Positions 1-6,876 of a DNA stretch of 64,000 nucleotides are shown piece by piece. The notes below the pieces were generated by a model, which did no database searches, was not told the DNA's origin, and saw nothing but the letters and a program-made list of their open reading frames with translations. A program made the translations under genes and the position numbers. Source of the DNA: Pseudomonas multiresinivorans. Lineage in GTDB: Bacteria > Pseudomonadota > Gammaproteobacteria > Pseudomonadales > Pseudomonadaceae. The stretch lies in the NCBI RefSeq assembly GCF_012971725.1, contig NZ_CP048833.1, forward strand, positions 3,968,001 through 4,032,000, read 5' to 3'. Position 1 is the first letter of the stretch, and every line of letters starts with the position of its first letter.

Positions 1-537
1 CGCCAGGTCGATCTCATCGCCGAAGGCTTCGACGCAGCCATCGGCGGCGGCTTCGAGCTGCCGCCCGGCGTGGTGGCGCGCAAGCTGTGCCCGGCACACC
101 TGGTGCTGCTGGCGGCGCCTGCCTACCTCGAGGGGCGCCCGGCGATCCGTTATCCGTCGGACCTGCCCAGCTATGACGGTATCCGCATCCGCTCGCCACA
201 GACCGGCCGCGTGCGCCCCTGGCCGCTGACCAACCGCCAGCAGGCACAGGCACCGATTTCATTGAAGGAGCGCATGACCTTCAGCGACCCGGAAGCCGCC
301 TGCGTGGCCGCCTTGATGGGCCTGGGGGTCACCCTGGTGAGCATGCAGCACGCCGTGCCATACATCGACAGCGGCCGCCTGGTTCGCGTGCTGCCGGACT
401 GGTACGTGGACGCTGGCAACACCGCGCTCTACTACGCCGCCCAGAAGTTGCTGCCAGCGAAGACCCGGGTATTCGTCGACTACGTGATCGAGCATTTCCG
501 CAGCTACGGCCTGGAGCGGAAGTTCAGCGCCATCTGA
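1..537 (+). CDS. LysR-family transcriptional regulator, C-terminal part (cut by window start)
   Basis: The reading frame is open from base 1 to a TGA at 535-537, so the N-terminal helix-turn-helix lies outside the window. What remains (about 178 residues) looks like the substrate-binding domain of a LysR-type regulator: the opening 'DLIAEGFDAAIGGG' is the usual RD-I strand motif, and 'DPEAACVAALMGLGVTLVSM' is the typical late segment before the C-terminal helix. The likely role is ligand-responsive DNA binding in the cytoplasm. The target cannot be named because the upstream neighbourhood is missing. The family call is firm; the specificity is unknown. Confidence 0.85.
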   Translation, partial: RQVDLIAEGFDAAIGGGFELPPGVVARKLCPAHLVLLAAPAYLEGRPAIRYPSDLPSYDGIRIRSPQTGRVRPWPLTNRQQAQAPISLKERMTFSDPEAACVAALMGLGVTLVSMQHAVPYIDSGRLVRVLPDWYVDAGNTALYYAAQKLLPAKTRVFVDYVIEHFRSYGLERKFSAI

Positions 538-679
538 CCGGCAACACGGACGATCGGGCTTTTCCTGACGAGCGTCAGAAATGAAATGAATTCGCGGGGT
601 AAACGCTGGTCGATTGCTAGCAAGCTAACGTAATTTCGAATTTCTTCGATTCGACATTCGAGATGCAAGGAGAACCTGC

Positions 680-937
680 ATGAAAAAGTACGCTCTGCTC
701 CTGGCCATGGTGTTTTCCGTCCCGGCATTCGCCGATAGCGCGCTGTGCGACGGCAACCTGCAGCAACTCAACGACTTCCTCAAGACCGCCAGCACCAATG
801 CCACCGGCGTCAAGGTGAACGTGGTCCACGATTACATTGCCAAGGCCGAGGAAGCGAAGAAGGCTGGCAACTACGAGGAATGCGTCAACCAGACCACCCA
901 GGCATTGCGGGTGATCCACAAGCCGGCGAACCGCTGA
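680..937 (+). CDS. small secreted hypothetical protein
   Basis: 85 residues starting at an ATG preceded by AAGGAG at good spacing. The first ~18 residues (MKKYALLLAMVFSVPAFA) form a signal peptide with an AFA-type cleavage site, so the mature protein of about 67 residues should be periplasmic. The mature part has two cysteines (in 'ALCDG' and 'EECVN') that could form one disulfide, and is otherwise predicted helical. It is a single-gene unit ending in a strong hairpin terminator at 953-979. I do not recognise the family, so no function is assigned. Confidence 0.75.
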   Translation: MKKYALLLAMVFSVPAFADSALCDGNLQQLNDFLKTASTNATGVKVNVVHDYIAKAEEAKKAGNYEECVNQTTQALRVIHKPANR

Positions 938-952
938 TCGCGGCCGGAAATG

Positions 953-979
953 AAAAAGCCCCGCCTAGGCGGGGCTTTT
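953..979. terminator. bidirectional intrinsic terminator
   Basis: A perfect GC stem (AGCCCCGCC / GGCGGGGCT) is flanked by A5 on the left and T4 on the right. It sits between the small secreted protein (plus strand) and the I78-type lipoprotein (minus strand, ending at 1006), so it can serve both. Confidence 0.85.
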
Positions 980-1005
980 CATGGGTGCAGCCCATTGGAA
1001 CGCAA

Positions 1006-1344
1006 TCAGCCGCAGGAGACCTGCTTCACCACCTGGTTGTCATCGACGTCGATGTTCAGGCGCTGCGAGTTGTATTCCATGGTCACCGGCTGGTGCGGGG
1101 TGAGCACACGGGCGACGCTGGCGCCCGCATCACGGCGGGCTTCCTCGGTCAGGGTCGGGGTGACGACCTTGCCGACGATCGACTGCACCGCCTTGGCGTT
1201 GCAGGTGCCGGTCAGGGCCGGCGGATTGTCCGCCGCCGATTGCGCGGCATCGGACGAAGCATCCTTGGAGCTGCAGCCGGCCAGAGCGGCTGCCGCCAGA
1301 AGCGCCAGCAGAGCGCGGTTCAAGGATCTGGGGTTCGAGGGCAT
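1006..1344 (-). CDS. I78-family peptidase-inhibitor-like lipoprotein
   Basis: 112 residues. A lipoprotein signal peptide ends in the lipobox LAGC with Cys24 as the lipidated residue, followed by a Ser/Asp/Ala-rich linker. The C-terminal ~70 residues carry the Inhibitor I78 pattern: an early 'CNAKAVQSIVGK', an arginine-rich segment 'EEARRDAGA', 'VTMEYNSQRLNI', and a final 'DVDDNQVVKQVSCG' with a second Cys that could pair with the first. Members of this family are small inhibitors of serine peptidases or simply envelope proteins of unknown role. Lipidation would place it in the outer or inner membrane facing the periplasm. A GGGAG ribosome site precedes the ATG. Family call good, biological target unknown. 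Confidence 0.8.
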   Translation of the reverse strand: MPSNPRSLNRALLALLAAAALAGCSSKDASSDAAQSAADNPPALTGTCNAKAVQSIVGKVVTPTLTEEARRDAGASVARVLTPHQPVTMEYNSQRLNIDVDDNQVVKQVSCG

Positions 1345-1565
1345 GAAAGGTCTCCCTGTTCTGTTCTAAGCGCGAAAAACCGCCACCTTACCAGCCGTGA
1401 GGCCGAGGCGGCGCGTGGATGTATTGCAAGCTGCTGCACGCAAAGCCCGTCGCAGAGCCACGCGGTGCCATTTACACAACCTTTACACCAGAGCCGTTAC
1501 AAAACTCTCGGGGCAGATGTCTCATAGATACCGGGATCCTCGCCGGGTTCCTCAGGAGGTGCATC

Positions 1566-1940
1566 ATGCTTCACCGTCTCCCCCAGATCGCTCTGCTCTG
1601 CGCTGGCCTCGCCCTCGCAGGTCAAGCCGCGGCCAACAGCAACACTGATGCCGCCGCCATCGGCGCCGTGGTCGGTGCCGTTGTCGGGGGTGCTGTGGTA
1701 GCCGGCTCGCAACCCGCGCCAGCGCCCTATTACGCTCCGCCGCCCCCGGTGGCCTACTACCCGCCGCAACCGGTGTACTACCAACCGGTGCCGGTCTATC
1801 AACCCGTCTACCAGCCGGTCTACCGCCCGGTGGTGGTGGTGCCGGGCCCGCGTTACTACGGGCCGCCCCGCTACTATGGTCCGCCACGCTATTACGGGCC
1901 GGGCTACTACGGCCCGCCGGGACACTACCGTCACTGGTAG
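1566..1940 (+). CDS. Tyr/Pro-rich secreted protein with glycine-zipper-like segment
   Basis: 124 residues from the ATG at 1566, chosen over upstream starts because AGGAGGT (1554-1560) is a near-perfect ribosome site and the signal peptide begins here (MLHRLPQIALLCAGLALAGQAAA). After cleavage comes a short Ala/Gly/Val stretch (AAAIGAVVGAVVGGAVVAG) resembling a glycine zipper or a second membrane-inserting helix. The remaining ~75 residues are low-complexity repeats, first YQPV units and then RYYGPP units. Such proteins are common in Pseudomonas envelopes but have no assigned function. Monocistronic, with its own terminator at 1955-1983. Confidence 0.75.
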   Translation: MLHRLPQIALLCAGLALAGQAAANSNTDAAAIGAVVGAVVGGAVVAGSQPAPAPYYAPPPPVAYYPPQPVYYQPVPVYQPVYQPVYRPVVVVPGPRYYGPPRYYGPPRYYGPGYYGPPGHYRHW

Positions 1941-1954
1941 TCGCCATTACAGAC

Positions 1955-1983
1955 AAAAGACCCCGCCTCCTGGCGGGGTCTTT
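1955..1983. terminator. bidirectional intrinsic terminator
   Basis: A stem of AGACCCCGCC paired with GGCGGGGTCT, flanked by A4 and T3, lies between the convergent Tyr/Pro-rich gene and the LysR gene that ends at 1987. Confidence 0.85.
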
Positions 1984-1986
1984 CAT

Positions 1987-2859
1987 TCAGGCCGGCAGGC
2001 GAATGCTGCCGGCCAGCTCCTCGAACAACGTCACTACTGCCCGCAAGGCCCGGCAGTCCGGCCGGGTCAGCAGCCAGAGATGGATGCTGCAGCCGGGCAG
2101 TGCCGGCTCCAGCACCTGCAAGCCGTCGTCCGGGCGCAGCAGAAACGCCGGCAGCGCCGCCAACCCCAGGCCCGCGCGGCACAGGTCCAGCACCGACAGC
2201 ATGCTGTTGCAGCGGTAGGCCGGCAGCACCGAGGGGTAAGCCTGGCGGCGCCAGGCAACACTGGAGTGGTCGGGGAGAAAGTCATCCGGGGCGATCCAGC
2301 TCATGTCCTGCCAGGGGCGTTCGCCCTGCTCAGCCAGATAATCGCGATGGGCACAGAGGACGTAGTGCACCTCGCCCAGCTTGCGTCCCACCAGATGCTC
2401 CGGCGGCGCATTGGTCAGGCGCAGGGCGATGTCGGCATCGCGGCGACTGAGGTTGGCGAAGGCGTTGGAAGTGGTCAGCTCCAGGTTGAGCGCCGGGTAG
2501 CGCTTCATGAAGCGCGCCAATGCAGGCAGGAGCAGGCCCTGCAACACGGTATCGGAACAGGTCAGGCGCACGGTGCCACTGAGCACGTCGTGCCCCTGCT
2601 CCAGCCCCAGGCGTGCCGCTTCCAGCGCCTGCTCGGCCAGTTCCGCCTGGGTTGCCAGTTGCTGTGCGGTGGCGGTCGCCAGGTAGCCGTTGCGACCCTT
2701 CTCAAAAAGCGCGGTGCCCAGCGCCTTCTCCAGCCTGCGCACAGCGCGGAATACGGTGGAAACATCTACCTCGAGCAATTCCGAGGCACGGGCAAGGCTG
2801 CCCCCGCGCACCAGCGCCAGCACCAGGGCGAGATCGGCGTATTCCAGACGGTATTGCAT
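1987..2859 (-). CDS. LysR-family transcriptional regulator
   Basis: 290 residues from the ATG at 2859, which has GGAG seven bases upstream; the longer in-frame start at 2910 lacks a ribosome site and adds non-family residues. The N-terminal winged helix-turn-helix is visible ('LVRGGSLARASELLEVDVSTVFRAVRRLEKALG'), followed by the linker helix and a LysR substrate-binding fold with 'RRDADIALRLTNAP'. It is transcribed divergently from the CTP-synthase-like gene at 2968 across a 108-base gap, the usual arrangement for a LysR protein and its target, so that gene and the following monooxygenase-like gene are the best target candidates. The inducer is unknown. Confidence 0.88.
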   Translation of the reverse strand: MQYRLEYADLALVLALVRGGSLARASELLEVDVSTVFRAVRRLEKALGTALFEKGRNGYLATATAQQLATQAELAEQALEAARLGLEQGHDVLSGTVRLTCSDTVLQGLLLPALARFMKRYPALNLELTTSNAFANLSRRDADIALRLTNAPPEHLVGRKLGEVHYVLCAHRDYLAEQGERPWQDMSWIAPDDFLPDHSSVAWRRQAYPSVLPAYRCNSMLSVLDLCRAGLGLAALPAFLLRPDDGLQVLEPALPGCSIHLWLLTRPDCRALRAVVTLFEELAGSIRLPA

Positions 2860-2967
2860 CAACGCACTCCAAGGTTGCGCAACCGCCCATTTTCGATTGC
2901 GCCTGCGCAACTATAAATTGCCTCCCATGGGCCCGCCAATGGGCCACGACGCCGGGGGAAACAACGG

Positions 2968-3702
2968 ATGGGAAAACGTCGTAAAACACTGCGGATCGGC
3001 CTGATCGGCGACCGCGACAGCCGCGTCACCGCCCACTGGGCGATACCCCTGGCCCTGCAGCAATCGCTGCTGCCGCATTCGGGCACCCTGCGCGTGGACT
3101 GGCTGGATACCCCACGCCTCGCCGAAGGCCTGGAACTGGAAGCGTACTCGGGCTTCTGGTGCATCCCCGGCAGCCCCTACCTGAACACCGAAGGTGCCTT
3201 GCGTGCGATCCGCTTCGCCCGCGAACGCGAGGTGCCTTTCCTCGGCACCTGCGGTGGCTTCCAGCACGCCCTGCTGGAGCGCGCTCGCCATGTACTGGGC
3301 TGGAGCGACGCGGCACATGGGGAACTGGAGCCGGAGGCGACGCAGCAGGTGGTCCACGCGCTGCCCTGCTCCCTGCTGGAAGTCAGCGAGACCATTCGCC
3401 TCACGCCCGGTTCGAATCTGGCGGCCATTTATGGGCTGCCGGAAATTCGTGAAGGTTACCGCTGCAGCTACGGCGTGAACCCCGAGTTCCAGGACGCCCT
3501 GTTCGGCGGCTCGCTGCGCGCCTGCGCCCATGGCGAGGACGACAGCATCCGCGCGCTGGAAGCCGCCGACCATCCCTTTTTCGTCGCCACCTTGTTCCAG
3601 CCCGAGCGCAAGGCCCTGGCCGGCATTGCCGTACCGCTGGCCGAGGCATTCCTGTCCGCCGCGTTCCGCCATCAATCCAGCCGAATCGGGAGTCCCGCAT
3701 GA
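2968..3702 (+). CDS. CTP synthase C-terminal-like class I glutamine amidotransferase
   Basis: 244 residues resembling only the glutaminase half of CTP synthase; there is no synthetase domain. It carries the nucleophile elbow 'FLGTCGGFQHALLE' with Cys95 and the 'SPYLNTEGALRAIRFARE' segment characteristic of PyrG. The C-terminal triad motif, normally Q-F-H-P-E in PyrG, reads LFQPE here (residues 209-213): the catalytic His is replaced by Gln211 while the Glu is kept. Stand-alone relatives annotated as CTP-synthase C-terminal-related proteins exist, with unknown function. The stop overlaps the next start (ATGA at 3699-3702), so the two genes are translationally coupled. Confidence 0.8.
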   Translation: MGKRRKTLRIGLIGDRDSRVTAHWAIPLALQQSLLPHSGTLRVDWLDTPRLAEGLELEAYSGFWCIPGSPYLNTEGALRAIRFAREREVPFLGTCGGFQHALLERARHVLGWSDAAHGELEPEATQQVVHALPCSLLEVSETIRLTPGSNLAAIYGLPEIREGYRCSYGVNPEFQDALFGGSLRACAHGEDDSIRALEAADHPFFVATLFQPERKALAGIAVPLAEAFLSAAFRHQSSRIGSPA

Positions 3703-4022
3703 TCGCCTGCACACCGCAACCGCCGTACTACGCCGTGACCTTCACCTCCTACCGTACCGAACTGGACGAAGGCTACGGCGCCACCGCCGAGCGCATGCTC
3801 GAACTGGCGGCGCAGCAGGACGGCTTCCTGGGCGTCGAGTCCGCCCGCGGCGCCGACGGCCTGGGTATCACCGTGTCCTACTGGCGCGACGAAGCCGCCA
3901 TCCGCCACTGGAAGCAGCAGGCCGAACACCGCATGGCCCAGCAGGCAGGGCGCCGCGACTGGTACAGCGCGTTCCGCGTACGTATCAGCCGGGTCGAGCG
4001 CGAATACGGTTTCGAACGCTGA
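3699..4022 (+). CDS. antibiotic biosynthesis monooxygenase (ABM)-domain protein
   Basis: 107 residues of a dimeric alpha/beta ferredoxin-like fold: 'YYAVTFTSYRT', then 'MLELAAQQDGFLGVESARGADGLGITVSYWRDEAAIRHWKQQAEH', which is the characteristic ABM/DUF signature around a W-K/R-x-x-x-E-H helix. Members include cofactor-free monooxygenases and haem-degrading enzymes, but many have no known substrate. The 4-base overlap with the CTP-synthase-like gene suggests a shared role and joint regulation by the divergent LysR. Confidence 0.78.
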   Translation: MIACTPQPPYYAVTFTSYRTELDEGYGATAERMLELAAQQDGFLGVESARGADGLGITVSYWRDEAAIRHWKQQAEHRMAQQAGRRDWYSAFRVRISRVEREYGFER

Positions 4023-4115
4023 GCGACCCGTTCTGGCCCAGACACGACATGCCGGGTTCGATGCCCGGCACACATCGTCTAGGCTGGTCCCCATTGAGCA
4101 AAGGGGGACCGACGC

Positions 4116-4577
4116 ATGCACCGACAAGCCCGTGAACTGCAGGCCGCCTACCTGGGTGAAGTCCGCGGCGAGAACTTCTTCCTCGGCCTGGCCGAGCAAC
4201 TGCCGGAGGGGGCGTCCTCGATGCTCCTGCTGGCGCGACTGGAGCGCCAGACCGGCCTGCGCATGGCGCGCCTGCTGCAACGCCACGGCCTGCCGCTGGG
4301 CGATACCGCGCACGCCGCCGCCCTGGGTCGGCAGCGCGCCGCCGACTGGCTCGGGCTCGACTGGTCGCAGACCCTGGAAAAACTCGAAGGGCTGGTGGAA
4401 CCCTACGTCCAGCGCTACGACAGCCTGGCCGATGACGGCGACGACGATGACCGCGACATCCTCGATGAGCTCGCCGAGCACGAACATGCCCTGCTGGAAT
4501 TCACCCGCCTCGCCCGCGAGGGCCAGATAACCGCGGCCAAGGCCACCATCACCCGCCTGCTGGCCGTACCGGCCTGA
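4116..4577 (+). CDS. conserved hypothetical protein, helical, with acidic loop
   Basis: 153 residues, preceded by AAAGGGGG at correct spacing. Predicted all-helical with a central Asp run ('DDGDDDD') followed by 'ELAEHEHALLEFTRLAREGQ', reminiscent of ferritin-like four-helix proteins that bind metals through E-x2-H motifs. I do not recognise a named family and there is no signal peptide, so it is probably cytosolic. It stands alone 20 bases before a VOC protein gene on the same strand, so the two may be cotranscribed. Confidence 0.65.
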   Translation: MHRQARELQAAYLGEVRGENFFLGLAEQLPEGASSMLLLARLERQTGLRMARLLQRHGLPLGDTAHAAALGRQRAADWLGLDWSQTLEKLEGLVEPYVQRYDSLADDGDDDDRDILDELAEHEHALLEFTRLAREGQITAAKATITRLLAVPA

Positions 4578-4597
4578 GCCCGACCAGGAGCATGTCC

Positions 4598-5023
4598 ATG
4601 GCCCTATCGCCCTTCCACCTGGCCATCCCCGTCTACGACCTGGCGCTGGCGCGGCGCTTCTATGGCGAGGTGCTGGGCCTCGGCGAAGGCCGCAGCAGCG
4701 CGCAGTGGGTGGATTTCGACTTCTTCGGTCACCAGCTGGTGATCCACCTGCACCCGCGTACAGCCAGCCAGGCAGCCGCGCACACCAATGCCGTGGACGG
4801 CCACGATGTGCCGGTGCCGCACTTCGGCGTAGTGCTGGGCTGGGGGGACTGGGAACGCCTGGCGCAACGCCTGCGCGAGCACGGCACGCAGTTCGTCATC
4901 GAGCCCCACGTGCGCTTCCAGGGGCAGGTGGGCGAACAGGCGACGTTCTTCTTCTTCGACCCTTGCGGCAATGCCCTGGAGTTCAAGTCGTTCAAGGATA
5001 TCGGCCAGCTGTTCGCTTCTTGA
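4598..5023 (+). CDS. VOC-superfamily (glyoxalase/dioxygenase-fold) protein
   Basis: 141 residues. Two in-frame ATGs lie at 4592 and 4598; CAGGAG at 4585-4590 is seven bases from the second and only one from the first, so 4598 is preferred. The protein shows the paired beta-alpha-beta-beta-beta modules of the vicinal oxygen chelate fold: 'PFHLAIPVYDLALARRFYGEVLGL' with a metal-ligand-type His, then 'HQLVIHLH', 'PHFGVVL' and the closing 'TFFFFDPCGNALEFKSF' with a conserved Glu ligand. Substrate unknown; such proteins act as lyases, dioxygenases or resistance proteins. Confidence 0.82.
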   Translation: MALSPFHLAIPVYDLALARRFYGEVLGLGEGRSSAQWVDFDFFGHQLVIHLHPRTASQAAAHTNAVDGHDVPVPHFGVVLGWGDWERLAQRLREHGTQFVIEPHVRFQGQVGEQATFFFFDPCGNALEFKSFKDIGQLFAS

Positions 5024-5139
5024 CCGCCGGTCAGGCGTGGAAATCGCCTTCATGCCACATGGAAATTTCCTACATAGCACCTGGTCGCCAGTTCCTAGGA
5101 TAACGCCCGTCTCCAACGCTCACCCTGAGGTGACTCGAC

Positions 5140-5799
5140 GTGCGCCCCATCCGCTGGCTTCCGTTTTACCTGTTCTGCACCCTGGGTGCGTCCATCGCCC
5201 TGGCAGATGAGTACGACGCCCCGGACTGGCGTCGCTACGAAAGCGCCTCGATCGACCGGAGCTTCTCGCCCGCTGGCCACGCTTCGATCGGCGGCGAGCA
5301 ACGCGGCGTGGCCCATCGCATGCAGCGCAGCGGGGAATTCTCACAGGCTCACCAGCGAAGCGCCGCGGTCCTGCCCTCTCGTGGCCACGACAAGGGCAGC
5401 CGGCAATTCAGCCCGGTAGACACCTCGCGCATCGTCGAGCGCGCCCACGAACTGATCGGCACGCCATACCGCTGGGGTGGTGAAAGCGAGGAAAACGGCT
5501 TCGACTGCAGCGGCCTGCTCGTCTACCTCTACCGCAGCATCGCCAACCGCAAGCTGCCGCGCACCACCCATTCGATGATTGCCCAGCGCCAGAACGAAGT
5601 CAGCCGCGACGAACTGCAACCCGGCGACGCGGTGTTCTTCAACCACAACGGCGGCGGCAGCGCCAGCCACGTGGGCCTGTACATCGGCGACGACCGCTTC
5701 ATCCACGCGCCGCGAACCGGCAAGACCATCCGCATCGACTCGCTGGACAACAGCTACTGGAACCGCAGCTTCACCACGGCCCGCCGTTTCAGTGGCTAA
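5140..5799 (+). CDS. NlpC/P60-family secreted peptidoglycan endopeptidase (copy 1)
   Basis: 219 residues from a GTG start with GAGGTGA upstream. A cleavable signal peptide (to 'ASIALA') and a ~75-residue linker precede the C-terminal NlpC/P60 domain. Catalytic Cys123 is in 'FDCSGLLVYLY' and His177 in 'SHVGLYIGDDRFIHAP'. These enzymes cut stem peptides of peptidoglycan, typically the D-Glu-mDAP bond, in the periplasm. A second homologous gene follows after 146 bases, and the domain is nearly identical in both, indicating a tandem duplication with divergent linkers. Confidence 0.9.
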   Translation: MRPIRWLPFYLFCTLGASIALADEYDAPDWRRYESASIDRSFSPAGHASIGGEQRGVAHRMQRSGEFSQAHQRSAAVLPSRGHDKGSRQFSPVDTSRIVERAHELIGTPYRWGGESEENGFDCSGLLVYLYRSIANRKLPRTTHSMIAQRQNEVSRDELQPGDAVFFNHNGGGSASHVGLYIGDDRFIHAPRTGKTIRIDSLDNSYWNRSFTTARRFSG

Positions 5800-5945
5800 T
5801 ACGACAGGCCACCGAGCGCAGGTCACCTCCGCGCCATCAATCAGAAAAGCCCTACCCGCATTTGCAGTATTCCCACGTTAACTCTTCCCCGGAGATTTCT
5901 AAGATGGCGCCCCGTTTTACTCGTTAGTCACACGATGTAGCCCAA

Positions 5946-6539
5946 ATGCGCCCCCTGATTCTCCTGAGTACAGCGTTGCTGCTCATTCTTTCCGTTCCGC
6001 AGGCCGAAGCCCGCGAGAGCAAAAGCCCGCCTCCGCACAAGACCAGCGCGAAACTCGCGCGGGCCGCACAGGGCAAACCGCTCAACCGCAACAACGTCCG
6101 ACTGCACACAGCGGCAAAGCGCCCGTTGCAGTCCGGCGTGCACAAGCTGCAACTGAGCAGCAACTCGCGAGTGGTCGCCCGCGCACGTCAGCTGGTCGGC
6201 GTCCCTTACAGCTTCGGAGGCACCACGGTGGCCAGCGGTTTCGACTGCAGCGGCCTGCTGGTCTATCTGTTCCGCACGGAAGCGGGAGTGAAGGTGCCGC
6301 GCACCACCGGCGAAATGATCCAGCGCGGCGGCAAGCGCGTCGATCGTCATGACCTGCGCCCCGGCGATGCAGTGTTCTTCAATCGCAACGGTCGCGGCAG
6401 TGTCAGCCACGTCGGGCTGTACATCGGCAACAACCAGTTCATCCATGCGCCCAGTACCGGCGAAAGCGTTCGCATGGACTCGCTGGCGCAAAGCTACTGG
6501 CAACGCAGCTTCACCACCGCCCGCCGTTTCAACGGCTGA
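5946..6539 (+). CDS. NlpC/P60-family secreted peptidoglycan endopeptidase (copy 2)
   Basis: 197 residues with a signal peptide (MRPLILLSTALLLILSVPQAEA) and a basic Lys/Arg-rich linker unlike the one in copy 1. The catalytic domain carries Cys101 ('FDCSGLLVYLF') and His155 ('SHVGLYIGNNQFIHAP') and ends in the same 'SFTTARRF-G' tail as copy 1. It shares the predicted stem-peptide hydrolase role. The ribosome site is weak, but signal peptide and homology fix the start. A small gene follows 23 bases downstream. Confidence 0.9.
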   Translation: MRPLILLSTALLLILSVPQAEARESKSPPPHKTSAKLARAAQGKPLNRNNVRLHTAAKRPLQSGVHKLQLSSNSRVVARARQLVGVPYSFGGTTVASGFDCSGLLVYLFRTEAGVKVPRTTGEMIQRGGKRVDRHDLRPGDAVFFNRNGRGSVSHVGLYIGNNQFIHAPSTGESVRMDSLAQSYWQRSFTTARRFNG

Positions 6540-6562
6540 GCCACACCTCATGAAGGGATGCC

Positions 6563-6862
6563 ATGCGCATGTCCAGCGTTCGGGTCGAGATCGTGCGTTA
6601 TACCGACGAGTGCTTCGCCGGCTGGGCCGAGTGCCGCCTGATCGATGCAGCGGGCCATGCCTGGCGTTTCCTCAAGCCGCGCGCGCGGCTGCGTACCGCG
6701 CAGGATGACGACAGCCTTCCGGCAGTCGGCCATATCGACTGCGAAGTCCTGGAACAAGGTGATGGCACGGCGCTGGTGAGCACCGCGCGACCGCGCGGCA
6801 TCACCTCGCTGGACGGCGAGAGCCGCTTCCGCATCCCTCTGAGCGCACTGAGCGAGGACTGA
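6563..6862 (+). CDS. small conserved hypothetical protein
   Basis: 99 residues, AAGGG upstream of an ATG at 6563 (an in-frame ATG at 6569 is also possible). Predicted mainly beta with alternating charged strands ('VRVEIVRYTDECFAGWAECRLIDAAGH', 'FRIPLSAL'); no signal peptide or membrane segment. No family recognised and no function is assigned. It lies just downstream of the second NlpC/P60 gene and is convergent with opmB; its stop codon falls inside a perfect hairpin. Confidence 0.65.
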   Translation: MRMSSVRVEIVRYTDECFAGWAECRLIDAAGHAWRFLKPRARLRTAQDDDSLPAVGHIDCEVLEQGDGTALVSTARPRGITSLDGESRFRIPLSALSED

Positions 6863-6876
6863 CCCGCCGTCAGTCC
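6856..6876. terminator. possible hairpin terminator between convergent genes
   Basis: A perfect 8-bp stem GGACTGAC / GTCAGTCC with a five-base loop spans the stop codons of the small hypothetical gene and opmB. There is no clear U-run on either side, so termination strength is uncertain. Confidence 0.4.
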
